A stretch of DNA of 34,076 nt, from assembly GCA_026392515.1 (NCBI GenBank), contig JAPLBY010000009.1, positions 1 through 34,076 on the forward strand, written 5' to 3'. The notes below the pieces were generated by a model, which was not told the DNA's origin, did no database searches, and was given only the letters and a program-made list of their open reading frames with translations. The position numbers were made by a program, and so were the translations under genes. This DNA is from Actinomycetota bacterium (GTDB lineage: Bacteria > Actinomycetota > Actinomycetes > S36-B12 > UBA5976). Positions 26,538 to 33,958 of this stretch are shown here, piece after piece (the stretch's first letter is position 1; each line of letters starts with the position of its first letter).

Positions 26538-27044
26538 ATGCTTAACCCAGAAGATTTCGCAGCAGTACGCGCTCAACTTGGGCGCGATCCACGAAGTGTG
26601 ATTGAAGTTGCGCATCGTTGTTCCTGTGGTCAGCCTGATGTTCTAAAGACGTCGCCCCGCTTAGACGACGGCACTCCATTTCCAACGCTGTATTACATGA
26701 CGTGCCCAAAAGCCACAGGCGCAATTGGCACATTAGAAGCAAACGGTGTGATGAAGGAATTAGCCGATGCAATTGCAGCGGATCCAGAACTGGCTGCAAA
26801 ATATGAAGCAGCACACGAAATCTATCTTGCGCAGCGCGAAGCAATCGAGCATGTGGAAGAAATTGCTGGAATTAGCGCTGGTGGAATGCCAACGCGGGTG
26901 AAGTGTCTTCATGTATTGATCGGACATTCCCTAGCTGCTGGTCCTGGCGTTAATCCACTTGGCGACATGGCACTGGCAATGTTGAAAGACTGGGGACAGA
27001 CCGGACCTTGCGGAGGTGATGACATTGAGAGTGGCAGCAATTGA
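26538..27044 (+). CDS. DUF501 family protein
   Basis: A 168-residue protein of unknown function, equivalent to Rv1025. I start it at ATG 26538 (MLNPEDFAAVRAQLGR), the conserved beginning of the family, 4 bases after the FtsB-like gene, rather than a GTG inside that gene. It contains RCSCGQP and YYMTCPKA, which hold several Cys residues, and KCLHVLIGHSLAAGPGVNPLGD near the C-terminus. The pattern suggests a metal or redox site, but no activity is known. Its end overlaps ppx2 by 20 bases. Confidence 0.88.
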   Translation: MLNPEDFAAVRAQLGRDPRSVIEVAHRCSCGQPDVLKTSPRLDDGTPFPTLYYMTCPKATGAIGTLEANGVMKELADAIAADPELAAKYEAAHEIYLAQREAIEHVEEIAGISAGGMPTRVKCLHVLIGHSLAAGPGVNPLGDMALAMLKDWGQTGPCGGDDIESGSN

Positions 27045-27957
27045 TTGCGGCACAAATTCAATTCGACTTCTGATTGCCGATATCGAAAATGGAAAACTTA
27101 CCGATGTTGTGCGAACTATGGTTATCGTCCGCCTAGGTGAAGGCGTAGATAAGACTGGAGAGTTCTCGCAAGCTGCATTGACAAGAACTTTTGCAGCCAT
27201 CGATACCTACGCAGCTTTAATCACACAACACAAACCAGAACTGGTTCGGTTTGTAGCAACCAGCGCAAGCCGAGATGTTTCAAATCGTGACGAGTTTGTG
27301 GCTGGAATTGTTGCCAGACTAGGAATTGAACCAGACATCATTAGCGGTGATGAAGAAGCAGCGCTTTCTTTCCTAGGTGCAACTGCAGACCTATTGAATT
27401 TTGAGTCAGCACCTAACGCGCCCTACTTAGTTATTGATATCGGTGGTGGCTCGACCGAATTTGTACTGGGCACAACTAAACCAACGGCGGCAATCAGCAC
27501 CAATGTTGGTTGTGTGCGAATGACAGAGCGTCACTTAGTGAGTGACCCAGCTACTCCGGAACAAATCGCGGCAGCTACTTCAGATATAGATGCTGCAATT
27601 GACCAGGCCTACCTTGCCGTTCCGATTGCGGAAGCGAAAAGTTTGATTGGTCTGGCAGGTTCAGTTACAACTGTTGCGGCTTTGGCCCTTGGTCTTGCTG
27701 AATATGACTCAGAAGCAATTCATGGCAGCCACATTTCTGCCAGCGAAGTGCATCGCGTGACGCAAGAGTTGTTGACAATGACTCGCGCACAGCGGGCAAC
27801 GCTAGGACCTATGCATGAAGGTCGTATCGATGTAATTGGCTCTGGCGCATTGGTACTTGATCGAATTATGGCTCGAACTGGCCTTTCTGAAGTTGTCGTT
27901 TCGGAACGCGACATCCTTGATGGAATTGCCCGAGCCTTAGTTTCTAACCCCAGTTAG
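27025..27957 (+). CDS. ppx2: Exopolyphosphatase / pppGpp phosphohydrolase family
   Basis: A 310-residue ASKHA-fold enzyme of the Ppx/GppA family. I choose TTG 27025, which gives MRVAAIDCGTNSIRLLIAD and stands eight bases behind GGAGG; GTG 27016 and ATG 27019 lie too close to that ribosome site. Phosphate-binding motifs are DCGTNSIR, SGDEEAALSFLG and DIGGGSTE (about residues 138-145). The family hydrolyses polyphosphate from the end or pppGpp to ppGpp. Position after DUF501 matches Rv1025-Rv1026. The gene is short, like Rv1026, and lacks the C-terminal HD domain of E. coli Ppx. Confidence 0.93.
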   Translation: MRVAAIDCGTNSIRLLIADIENGKLTDVVRTMVIVRLGEGVDKTGEFSQAALTRTFAAIDTYAALITQHKPELVRFVATSASRDVSNRDEFVAGIVARLGIEPDIISGDEEAALSFLGATADLLNFESAPNAPYLVIDIGGGSTEFVLGTTKPTAAISTNVGCVRMTERHLVSDPATPEQIAAATSDIDAAIDQAYLAVPIAEAKSLIGLAGSVTTVAALALGLAEYDSEAIHGSHISASEVHRVTQELLTMTRAQRATLGPMHEGRIDVIGSGALVLDRIMARTGLSEVVVSERDILDGIARALVSNPS

Positions 27958-28003
27958 GAAGTTCTGGCAATACCTGTCAGGATTAAGCGGTGGAAAACAC
28001 CAC

Positions 28004-28081
28004 GCCCCTGTAGCCCAATCGGTTAGAGGCACACGACTTAAAATCGTGCCAGTGTCGGTTCAAGTCCGACCAGGGGTACCA
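28004..28081 (+). tRNA. tRNA with anticodon TAA (Leu by anticodon), short variable loop, CCA encoded
   Basis: The cloverleaf is clear. Acceptor GCCCCTG pairs with CAGGGGT (a G1-U72 wobble), and the discriminator is A followed by encoded CCA (28079-28081). The anticodon arm is CACGA-CTTAAAA-TCGTG with anticodon TAA (28039-28041), and the T arm is GTCGG-TTCAAGT-CCGAC. The variable loop is only five bases (CCAGT), whereas bacterial leucine tRNAs normally carry a long variable arm. The D arm (GCCC...GAGGC) has one extra base. By anticodon it should read UUA. Identity as a normally charged leucine tRNA is therefore less sure than its being a tRNA gene. Confidence 0.88.
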
Positions 28082-28182
28082 AATCCACTAATCCAGTACT
28101 AATTCGCGCAACCGGCGAACGCTTTGGCGGCGAAACAATTGAGCAAGGTTCACTAACTCAACCAGAGTTCTCTGGCGCTCGA

Positions 28183-28839
28183 TTGACTATGGATGATGTC
28201 ATCGTAAAAACCGGAATGCTTTTCGCGCTTTTGCTAGCAGGCGCATTTGTTGGCTGGTCAAGCCCTGGTCTTACCTTCGTCGCTTTCTTCCTTGGCCTAG
28301 GTCTTGCGTTTGCAAACATTTTCAAGAAGCAAGTTAGCCCAGGATTAGTTTTGGCATACGGCGCTGCTGAAGGTGTATTCCTTGGTGGCCTAAGCAAGAT
28401 GTATGCAACTGCATATGCAGAGACTGCCCCTAACTTGGTTTCCCAGGCTGTTATGGGAACGCTAATTGCATTTGGCACAATGTTGTTCCTTTACAAGTCA
28501 AACATCATCAAAGTTAATGGCAAGTTCAAGAAGGTATTCATGGTTGCCATGGTTTCCTACTTGGTTATCGCTGTTGCATCTTTGATCTCAAGTTTCTTCG
28601 GCGTAGGTGGAGGCTGGGGCTTCTACGGAGCTGGTGGCCTTGGCATGCTGCTCTGCATTGCTGGTGTTGCACTTGCATCATTCTCGCTAGTTATGGACTT
28701 TGAAATGATCACTCAGTCAATCGCTCAGGGCGCTCCGGAAAAGGAAGCCTGGAGAATGGCGTTTGGCTTGGCAATCACTTTGGTTTGGTTGTACACCGAA
28801 CTTCTTCGTCTGATTGCCATTTTCTCGGGCGACGAATAA
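28183..28839 (+). CDS. Bax inhibitor-1/YccA-like membrane protein
   Basis: A 218-residue integral membrane protein with about seven helices, beginning at LTMDDVIVKTGMLFALLLAGAF and ending TELLRLIAIFSGDE. The pattern matches the actinobacterial BI-1/YccA-like family of unknown function, which in other organisms affects ion leak or protease regulation. The only in-frame canonical starts are TTG 28183 and ATG 28189, neither with a ribosome site. The frame stays open upstream to 28042 and reads like the family's missing N-terminus (STNPVLIRATGERFGG from 28084), but with no ATG, GTG or TTG. The true start is thus unresolved. A strong terminator follows. Confidence 0.85.
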   Translation: MTMDDVIVKTGMLFALLLAGAFVGWSSPGLTFVAFFLGLGLAFANIFKKQVSPGLVLAYGAAEGVFLGGLSKMYATAYAETAPNLVSQAVMGTLIAFGTMLFLYKSNIIKVNGKFKKVFMVAMVSYLVIAVASLISSFFGVGGGWGFYGAGGLGMLLCIAGVALASFSLVMDFEMITQSIAQGAPEKEAWRMAFGLAITLVWLYTELLRLIAIFSGDE

Positions 28840-28854
28840 AGATTTCAAGCAAAC

Positions 28855-28884
28855 AAAAGGGGTTGGCATTGCCAGCCCCTTTTT
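28855..28884 (+). terminator. Rho-independent terminator
   Basis: GGGGTTGGC (28859-28867) and GCCAGCCCC (28871-28879) form a nine-pair stem with one T-G wobble and the loop ATT. AAAA precedes the stem and TTTTT follows it. It ends the BI-1 transcript before msrA. Confidence 0.92.
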
Positions 28885-28923
28885 GCATGTGCAAAAACTT
28901 CCAAACCTTGGCAAAGTAGAGCC

Positions 28924-29508
28924 ATGAGCGAAATGCACTTGGTTTTAGATACAGACATCCGTGGCCCTTGGCCGCAGGGAACAGAAGTCATTTACTTCGG
29001 CATGGGTTGTTTTTGGGGCGCGGAAAAGAAGCTCTGGAATCTTCCAGGGGTAGTTAGCACCGCAGTTGGTTACATGGGCGGCTCTGCAAGTGATCCTACG
29101 TATCCATTGGTTTGCACTGGCTCAACCGGACACTCCGAAATTGTTTTGGTCGCTTACGATCCGACCAAAACTTCCATCTATGACTTGCTGAAATGTTTCT
29201 GGGAAAATCATGACCCAACGCAGGGCAATCGCCAGGGTAATGACATTGGCACGCAGTATCGCAGTGCCGTTTACTGGACAACTTCCGAGCAAGAAAAATG
29301 GGTAACAGAATCTCGCAATGCTTACAACGAAGTATTAGTCAGTAAAGGCTTTGACCCAATTACTTCTGAGTTAGCTCCAGCTAGCAATTTCAAGTTCTGG
29401 TACGCCGAGGAATATCACCAGCAGTACTTAATTAAGAATCCAAATGGCTATGACTGCCATGCACATACTGGAATTTTGTTGCCAGAGATTGCAGCATTAA
29501 GCAGCTAA
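28924..29508 (+). CDS. msrA: Peptide methionine sulfoxide reductase A
   Basis: A 194-residue MsrA reducing methionine-S-sulfoxide in proteins. The catalytic Cys lies in MGCFWGAEK (about residues 28-36). VGYMGG, GHSEIV and ENHDPTQGNRQGNDIGTQYRS complete the active site. NPNGYDCHAHTG near the end supplies a second Cys that can resolve the disulfide. It stands alone after a terminator. No clear ribosome site precedes the ATG. The 3' end overlaps the convergent MFS gene by 12 bases. Confidence 0.95.
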   Translation: MSEMHLVLDTDIRGPWPQGTEVIYFGMGCFWGAEKKLWNLPGVVSTAVGYMGGSASDPTYPLVCTGSTGHSEIVLVAYDPTKTSIYDLLKCFWENHDPTQGNRQGNDIGTQYRSAVYWTTSEQEKWVTESRNAYNEVLVSKGFDPITSELAPASNFKFWYAEEYHQQYLIKNPNGYDCHAHTGILLPEIAALSS

Positions 29509-30729
29509 AGTTTCCGCCGCTTTTGGTTTTCTAGTTTCTGGCATGAACATAACTAGAACGCTGGTAGCACTTGCAACCATCAAGCTTGCAATAAATGGCC
29601 AAGCAAAACCACCGGTTGAATCTGCTAAGTAACCAAACAAGAGCGGACCAATGATGATGCCAAGATCGCTCATCATTTGGTAGGTGGCAACAACTGGACC
29701 ACCCTTACGACCATCGACGATGTCGCCAACTACAGCCGACGGCGCTCCGCCTAAGAATGCAGCGCTTACTCCCATGGCAACCATGGCTGCGTAGAACCCC
29801 AGTAGGGTTTCGCTGGCAACTAAGCAGAGCATGGACACCACAAGGAATAGAGTTCCAATGATCATGGATGGCTTACGCCCTCTAGTGTCTGTCATTCGTC
29901 CAGCTGGAAGTAGCAGTGAGGCTTGCACCACGCTGGTAGCAAGGAATCCGTAGCTTGACGTGGCTGGACTTTTTTGCAGAACTGAAACTACGAATAGTGG
30001 AATCAATGCCGAACGCAAACCAAATGACGTCATGCCATTTGAGAGGTTAACTACGAGCGCTGTCCAATAAGCGCGGAACTTAAGCGCAGCTTTAAGTGCC
30101 ATAGGTGGCTCTTGCAGTTCTGTTGGCTCGGATGTGTCTTTTGTCGGATGACCCAGACCCTTTGGCAGTGCGAAGTATGCCGTTAGCGCTGCAAGGCTAA
30201 GGGTGGCAGCATAAACAAAGAATGGTGCGCGGATGCTCAAGCCCACAACAAGTCCACCAACAGCCGGACCGGCTAGACCTCCGAATAAAAAGCCACCTTG
30301 ATAAGTGCTGGCTGCTCGGCCACGATGTGCGCCATCAACTGTGCGCAGCAGCAAAGACATAGATGAAACTGTGAACATTGCCGAGCCAGTACCGCCAATG
30401 CCCCGAAGAAAGATCAATTGTTCAAAAGTTTGAGAAAATCCAGCCAGTGCACTCGATATCGCAACAATGCTGAGCCCGATCCATAAAACACTTCGTTCAC
30501 CAAATTTATTGACCAGCCAACCACTTGGCGCAGCGCTAACAAATCGCATAAAGGCGAAAACGCTGATGACCGAACTGGCAGCGAAAGCTGAGACTTCAAA
30601 AGTTTGGGCAAACACCGGAATGATCGGGGCAACAATTCCAAATCCCAGGGCCACACAAAACGCGACAGCGGTTAGTACGGCAACTTCACTAGGAAGGTCT
30701 TTAAAGTATCGATCGAGTAATTTGCGCAT
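29497..30729 (-). CDS. Major facilitator superfamily transporter
   Basis: A 410-residue MFS carrier with twelve predicted helices. Motif A appears in the first half as GWLVNKFGERSV (about residues 68-79) and is repeated in the second half as GRMTDTRGRKPSM. The arrangement suits a drug/proton antiporter-like exporter, but the substrate is unknown. It starts two bases after the ilvA stop, so the two are cotranscribed. An amino-acid or metabolite export role is possible but only inferred. Confidence 0.9.
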   Translation of the reverse strand: MRKLLDRYFKDLPSEVAVLTAVAFCVALGFGIVAPIIPVFAQTFEVSAFAASSVISVFAFMRFVSAAPSGWLVNKFGERSVLWIGLSIVAISSALAGFSQTFEQLIFLRGIGGTGSAMFTVSSMSLLLRTVDGAHRGRAASTYQGGFLFGGLAGPAVGGLVVGLSIRAPFFVYAATLSLAALTAYFALPKGLGHPTKDTSEPTELQEPPMALKAALKFRAYWTALVVNLSNGMTSFGLRSALIPLFVVSVLQKSPATSSYGFLATSVVQASLLLPAGRMTDTRGRKPSMIIGTLFLVVSMLCLVASETLLGFYAAMVAMGVSAAFLGGAPSAVVGDIVDGRKGGPVVATYQMMSDLGIIIGPLLFGYLADSTGGFAWPFIASLMVASATSVLVMFMPETRKPKAAETLAA

Positions 30730-30731
30730 TT

Positions 30732-31943
30732 TTAGTAGTAAGTCACAATTTCAAAACCATTTGCAACAATCTGAGCCAAGATCTGATCGCGGTGTTCAAA
30801 GCCCCGAGTTTCAAGTTCAAGTTCAACATCAACTTCACTAATGGCCAATGCTGGATTCATGCGAGTGTGTGAAGTTTGAATGATGTTGGTTCCAAGTTCT
30901 GCCACACAAGCCAATAGTTTTGCAAGCGATCCTGGCTGGTCGCTCAATCTAACTTGCACCATCAAGAATCTGCCTGAGGTTGCTAGGCCAGTTCGTAATA
31001 CCCGGCTAAGTAGTAGTGGATCAATGTTGCCACCGGATAGAGATGCAACAACTGGACCTTCAAAAGAATCTGGATCATCCAGGATGGCTGCAATTGCTGC
31101 AATACCACCAGCCTCAACCTGTAGCTTGCTGCGTTCCAAAGTTAGTAGCAGTGCGCGTGCCAGTGAGGCTTCACTAACAGTTCTAATCTCATCAACATGC
31201 TGCTGAATGATTTTGAATGGAACGTCACCCGGTTTTCCAACCGCAATACCGTCGGCCATAGTTGACATTTTTGGCAGCATTTGTGGTGAGCCAGCAGCCA
31301 GTGATGGTGGGTAAGCGGCAGCCATTTCGGCTTGAACCCCGATCACTTTAATGTCTGGGCGCAAACTCTTAATTGCCAGCGCAGTTCCAGCTAGCAAACC
31401 GCCACCACCAGTACAGACGACGACGGTTTTCACGTCAGGGTTTTGCGCCAAGATCTCTAGGCCCATCGTGCCTTGCCCCGCAACAATGTGTTCGTGATCA
31501 AACGGGTGAATAAATACCGCACCGGTTTCATCCGAGAATGCGCTGGCAGACATTAGTGCTTCGTCAATTGTCTTGCCAGCAAAAATCACGTCGGCACCGT
31601 AGCCAAGTGTTGCTTGGTACTTAGGCAAAGTTGCACCTTCTGGCATGAAGATAGTTGCTTTGATTCCAAGAATTTGGGCGGCGAGAGCAACACCTTGGGC
31701 GTGATTACCCGCACTTGCGGCAACCACACCTTTATTTCGTTGCTCTGCAGTTAATCTAGCAATTCGGTTATACGCACCGCGAATTTTAAAGGACCCAGCT
31801 CGCTGAAGATTTTCACACTTGAATGTGACATCGACTCCGTACTTCTTTTCAATCCAGCCTGCACTGATTGAGGGAGTCTTTTTGATCACGCCATCCAATA
31901 ACTTGGCTGCGTCATTTATGTCTTCAAGCGTTACGGGCTGCAC
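30732..31943 (-). CDS. ilvA: Threonine ammonia-lyase with C-terminal ACT domain
   Basis: A 403-residue PLP enzyme converting threonine to 2-oxobutanoate, the first step to isoleucine. The PLP lysine is in AGSFKIRGAYNR (about residues 46-57), SAGNHAQGVA follows (about 75-84), and the phosphate-binding glycine loop is TGGGGLLAG (about 178-186). The C-terminal 75 residues form an ACT-like domain (LMVQVRLSDQPGSLAKLLACV), as in the shorter, single-ACT type. The start is GTG. A CAATAT hexamer ends exactly six bases before it (plus 31950-31955), suggesting a leaderless transcript. Confidence 0.95.
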   Translation of the reverse strand: MQPVTLEDINDAAKLLDGVIKKTPSISAGWIEKKYGVDVTFKCENLQRAGSFKIRGAYNRIARLTAEQRNKGVVAASAGNHAQGVALAAQILGIKATIFMPEGATLPKYQATLGYGADVIFAGKTIDEALMSASAFSDETGAVFIHPFDHEHIVAGQGTMGLEILAQNPDVKTVVVCTGGGGLLAGTALAIKSLRPDIKVIGVQAEMAAAYPPSLAAGSPQMLPKMSTMADGIAVGKPGDVPFKIIQQHVDEIRTVSEASLARALLLTLERSKLQVEAGGIAAIAAILDDPDSFEGPVVASLSGGNIDPLLLSRVLRTGLATSGRFLMVQVRLSDQPGSLAKLLACVAELGTNIIQTSHTRMNPALAISEVDVELELETRGFEHRDQILAQIVANGFEIVTYY

Positions 31944-31949
31944 TGGTCA

Positions 31950-31955
31950 ATATTG
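31950..31955 (-). promoter_or_regulatory. ilvA -10 element, probable leaderless start
   Basis: On the minus strand CAATAT is followed by six bases (TGACCA) and the GTG start. No ribosome site is seen. Confidence 0.4.
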
Positions 31956-32030
31956 GCACGCCTTGGCCTAACAATCTAATTCCCATGAATATTGCGTGAC
32001 CTAATCCACACATTTAAAAGTGCAGACTGG

Positions 32031-32064
32031 TACCAGTGGGATTTTCGCTTAATTCCCACTGGTA
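32031..32064 (+). repeat. Inverted repeat 1 upstream of the ABC exporter
   Basis: TACCAGTGGGA (32031-32041) and TCCCACTGGTA (32054-32064) are perfect 11-base inverted arms with a 12-base spacer. They lie between the divergent ilvA and ABC-exporter genes, 43-76 bases before the latter's ATG. No T run follows, so a terminator is unlikely. An operator or an RNA hairpin is possible. Confidence 0.7.
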
Positions 32065-32066
32065 AG

Positions 32067-32092
32067 TTAAGGGTATTGAGTAACACCCTTAA
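32067..32092 (+). repeat. Inverted repeat 2 upstream of the ABC exporter
   Basis: TTAAGGGT (32067-32074) and ACCCTTAA (32085-32092) are perfect eight-base arms with a ten-base spacer, two bases after the first repeat and 15 bases before the ATG. It may be a second operator or a stem in the leader beside the weak AGGCG ribosome site. Confidence 0.65.
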
Positions 32093-32106
32093 GGATTTAG
32101 GCGAAC

Positions 32107-33105
32107 ATGACACTGGCAATCAAGGCATCCGGATTGGCGAAAGCTTACGGAGATGTAGTTGCACTTAATGGAATCGACATCGAAGTTGAGCAAGGTACCG
32201 TCCTTGGACTTCTGGGACCTAACGGTTCAGGTAAAACCACCACGGTAAGAATTCTGGCTACCTTACTTCAAGCAGATAGTGGCACCGCCAGCGTAGGTGG
32301 CTTTGATGTTGCAACTCAGCCAGACGAAGTCCGCAGCGTCATCGGACTAACCGGACAGTACGCAGCCGTTGATGAGTACCTCACCGGACGCGAAAATCTA
32401 GAACTTTTTGGACGCCTATTTCACTTAAGCAAGTTCGATGCAGCCAAGCGCGCAGCTGAACTTCTGGATCGCTTTGATTTGTCCGATGCAGCAGATCGCG
32501 GAATCAAAGGTTACTCGGGCGGTATGCGTCGACGTCTTGACTTAGCAGCATCGCTTATCGGTCGTCCAAATGTTTTGTTCCTAGATGAACCAACTACTGG
32601 TCTTGATCCACGCAGTCGTCAAGGTATGTGGGAAGTTATTGAAGATTTGATCGCTGAAGGCACGACAGTTTTGCTAACAACTCAATACCTAGAAGAAGCA
32701 GATCAACTAGCGAATCGAATTGTTGTCTTGGATCACGGGAATGTAATTGCTAAGGGAACTTCTAACGAACTTAAATCTCAAGTTGGCGGTGACCGCATCG
32801 AGATTGTTGTTGAATCAGCTGGCGATGTAACGAAGGCTGCAGGCTTGATTCAGGAATTTGGATCAGCTCCAGCGATTACTGAAGATTTAACAAAGACCAT
32901 TTTGTTACCAGTTGCTGGTGGATCAACTGCGATCGTAAACATAGTTCGCAAGCTTGACGAGAACAAGATCTCGATCGCCGACATTGCGCTACGCCGACCA
33001 ACTCTTGATGACGTTTTCTTGAGCTTGACTGGTCATGTAACCGAAAACACTGAAGAAGTGTCCAAGCCTGCCAAGGGCCGACGTGGACGAAAGGCTAGGA
33101 GCTAA
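32107..33105 (+). CDS. ABC exporter ATP-binding protein, DrrA type
   Basis: A 332-residue ATPase of the daunorubicin-resistance (DrrA) family. It has Walker A GPNGSGKTT (about residues 38-46), the Q-loop in IGLTGQYAAVDEYLTGRENL, the signature YSGGMRRRLDLAASL (about 138-152), and Walker B with LFLDEPTTGLDPRSR (about 157-171). A His switch is replaced by TTQYLEEAD, as in DrrA proteins, and the C-terminal RRPTLDDVFLSLTGH block is diagnostic. The tail is basic. It forms an exporter with the permease that starts three bases downstream. The cargo (drug, lipid or peptide) is unknown. Confidence 0.92.
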   Translation: MTLAIKASGLAKAYGDVVALNGIDIEVEQGTVLGLLGPNGSGKTTTVRILATLLQADSGTASVGGFDVATQPDEVRSVIGLTGQYAAVDEYLTGRENLELFGRLFHLSKFDAAKRAAELLDRFDLSDAADRGIKGYSGGMRRRLDLAASLIGRPNVLFLDEPTTGLDPRSRQGMWEVIEDLIAEGTTVLLTTQYLEEADQLANRIVVLDHGNVIAKGTSNELKSQVGGDRIEIVVESAGDVTKAAGLIQEFGSAPAITEDLTKTILLPVAGGSTAIVNIVRKLDENKISIADIALRRPTLDDVFLSLTGHVTENTEEVSKPAKGRRGRKARS

Positions 33106-33107
33106 TC

Positions 33108-33956
33108 ATGAGTACTTTGACAACAGATTCAGTCAAGGAAGTTACTGCACCACGCCCTCGCTTTGGTTGGTTGATTACTGACAGCATTTCAGTTTCCCGC
33201 AGGCACTTACTGAAAATCACTCGTGTTCCAGAATCACTGTTCTTTGCTTTGATTCAGCCGGTCATGTTTGTTTTGCTATTCGCGTTTGTATTCGGTGGCG
33301 CAATTGACGTTGGCCCAGGTGGAGCGCAGGCTTACCGCGAATACTTGATTCCGGGAATTTTGGCTCAGACGGTTATGTTTGCGGTCGCTGGAATCACAGT
33401 TGGAATTACCGAAGACGCCAGCAAGGGAATTATGGATCGATTCCGTTCCTTGCCAATGCGTCCAGGTGCGGTTTTAACTGGTCACACTTTGGCCTCGTTG
33501 CTTCAGAATATTCTGGTAATCGCAATTCTTTCGATCACTGGCTTAGCTGTCGGCTGGAGAATTCATAATGGTTTCTCGGATGCCGCTTTGGCTTACTTGA
33601 TGTTTGCCTCATTTGCTTATGCAATTACTTGGGTTGGCGCCTGGATCGGGCTACACATGCCGAACTCTGAAGTTGCTGGCACCGCCGGCTTAGCTTGGAT
33701 TTTCCCATTCACTTTTGCATCAAACATTTTCACTCCGGTTGCCACAATGCCTACATGGCTGCAACCATTCGTGCTGTGGAATCCAGTTTCATGTTTAGCG
33801 CTTGCTGCTCGTCAGTTGTTTGGAAATCCAACACCGCTACTTGGAGATTCATTCCCAGAGCGCTACCCAGTTCAGCTTTCGTTCGCCTACTGCTTCTTGC
33901 TGTTAGCGATTTTTGCGCCACTAGCTGTGCGCGCTTTCAAAACGCGCAATAAGTAG
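33108..33956 (+). CDS. ABC-2 type permease, DrrB type
   Basis: A 282-residue membrane protein with six helices of the ABC-2 exporter fold: SISVSRRHLLKITRVPESLFF before the first helix, then PVMFVLLFAFVFGGAI, and the cytoplasmic loop DRFRSLPMRPGAVLTGHTLASLL that contacts the ATPase. The late segment FASNIFTPVATMPTWLQPFVLWNPVS is typical. AGGAG six bases before the ATG lies inside the ATPase gene's end, so the two are coupled. It ends two bases before the convergent greA stop. Confidence 0.92.
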   Translation: MSTLTTDSVKEVTAPRPRFGWLITDSISVSRRHLLKITRVPESLFFALIQPVMFVLLFAFVFGGAIDVGPGGAQAYREYLIPGILAQTVMFAVAGITVGITEDASKGIMDRFRSLPMRPGAVLTGHTLASLLQNILVIAILSITGLAVGWRIHNGFSDAALAYLMFASFAYAITWVGAWIGLHMPNSEVAGTAGLAWIFPFTFASNIFTPVATMPTWLQPFVLWNPVSCLALAARQLFGNPTPLLGDSFPERYPVQLSFAYCFLLLAIFAPLAVRAFKTRNK

Positions 33957-33958
33957 TC

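Noticed and set aside
28004-28182. Phage or element attachment site at the 3' end of the TAA tRNA
   Set aside because: No integrase and no direct repeat of the tRNA end were found downstream; the flanking genes are housekeeping-like.
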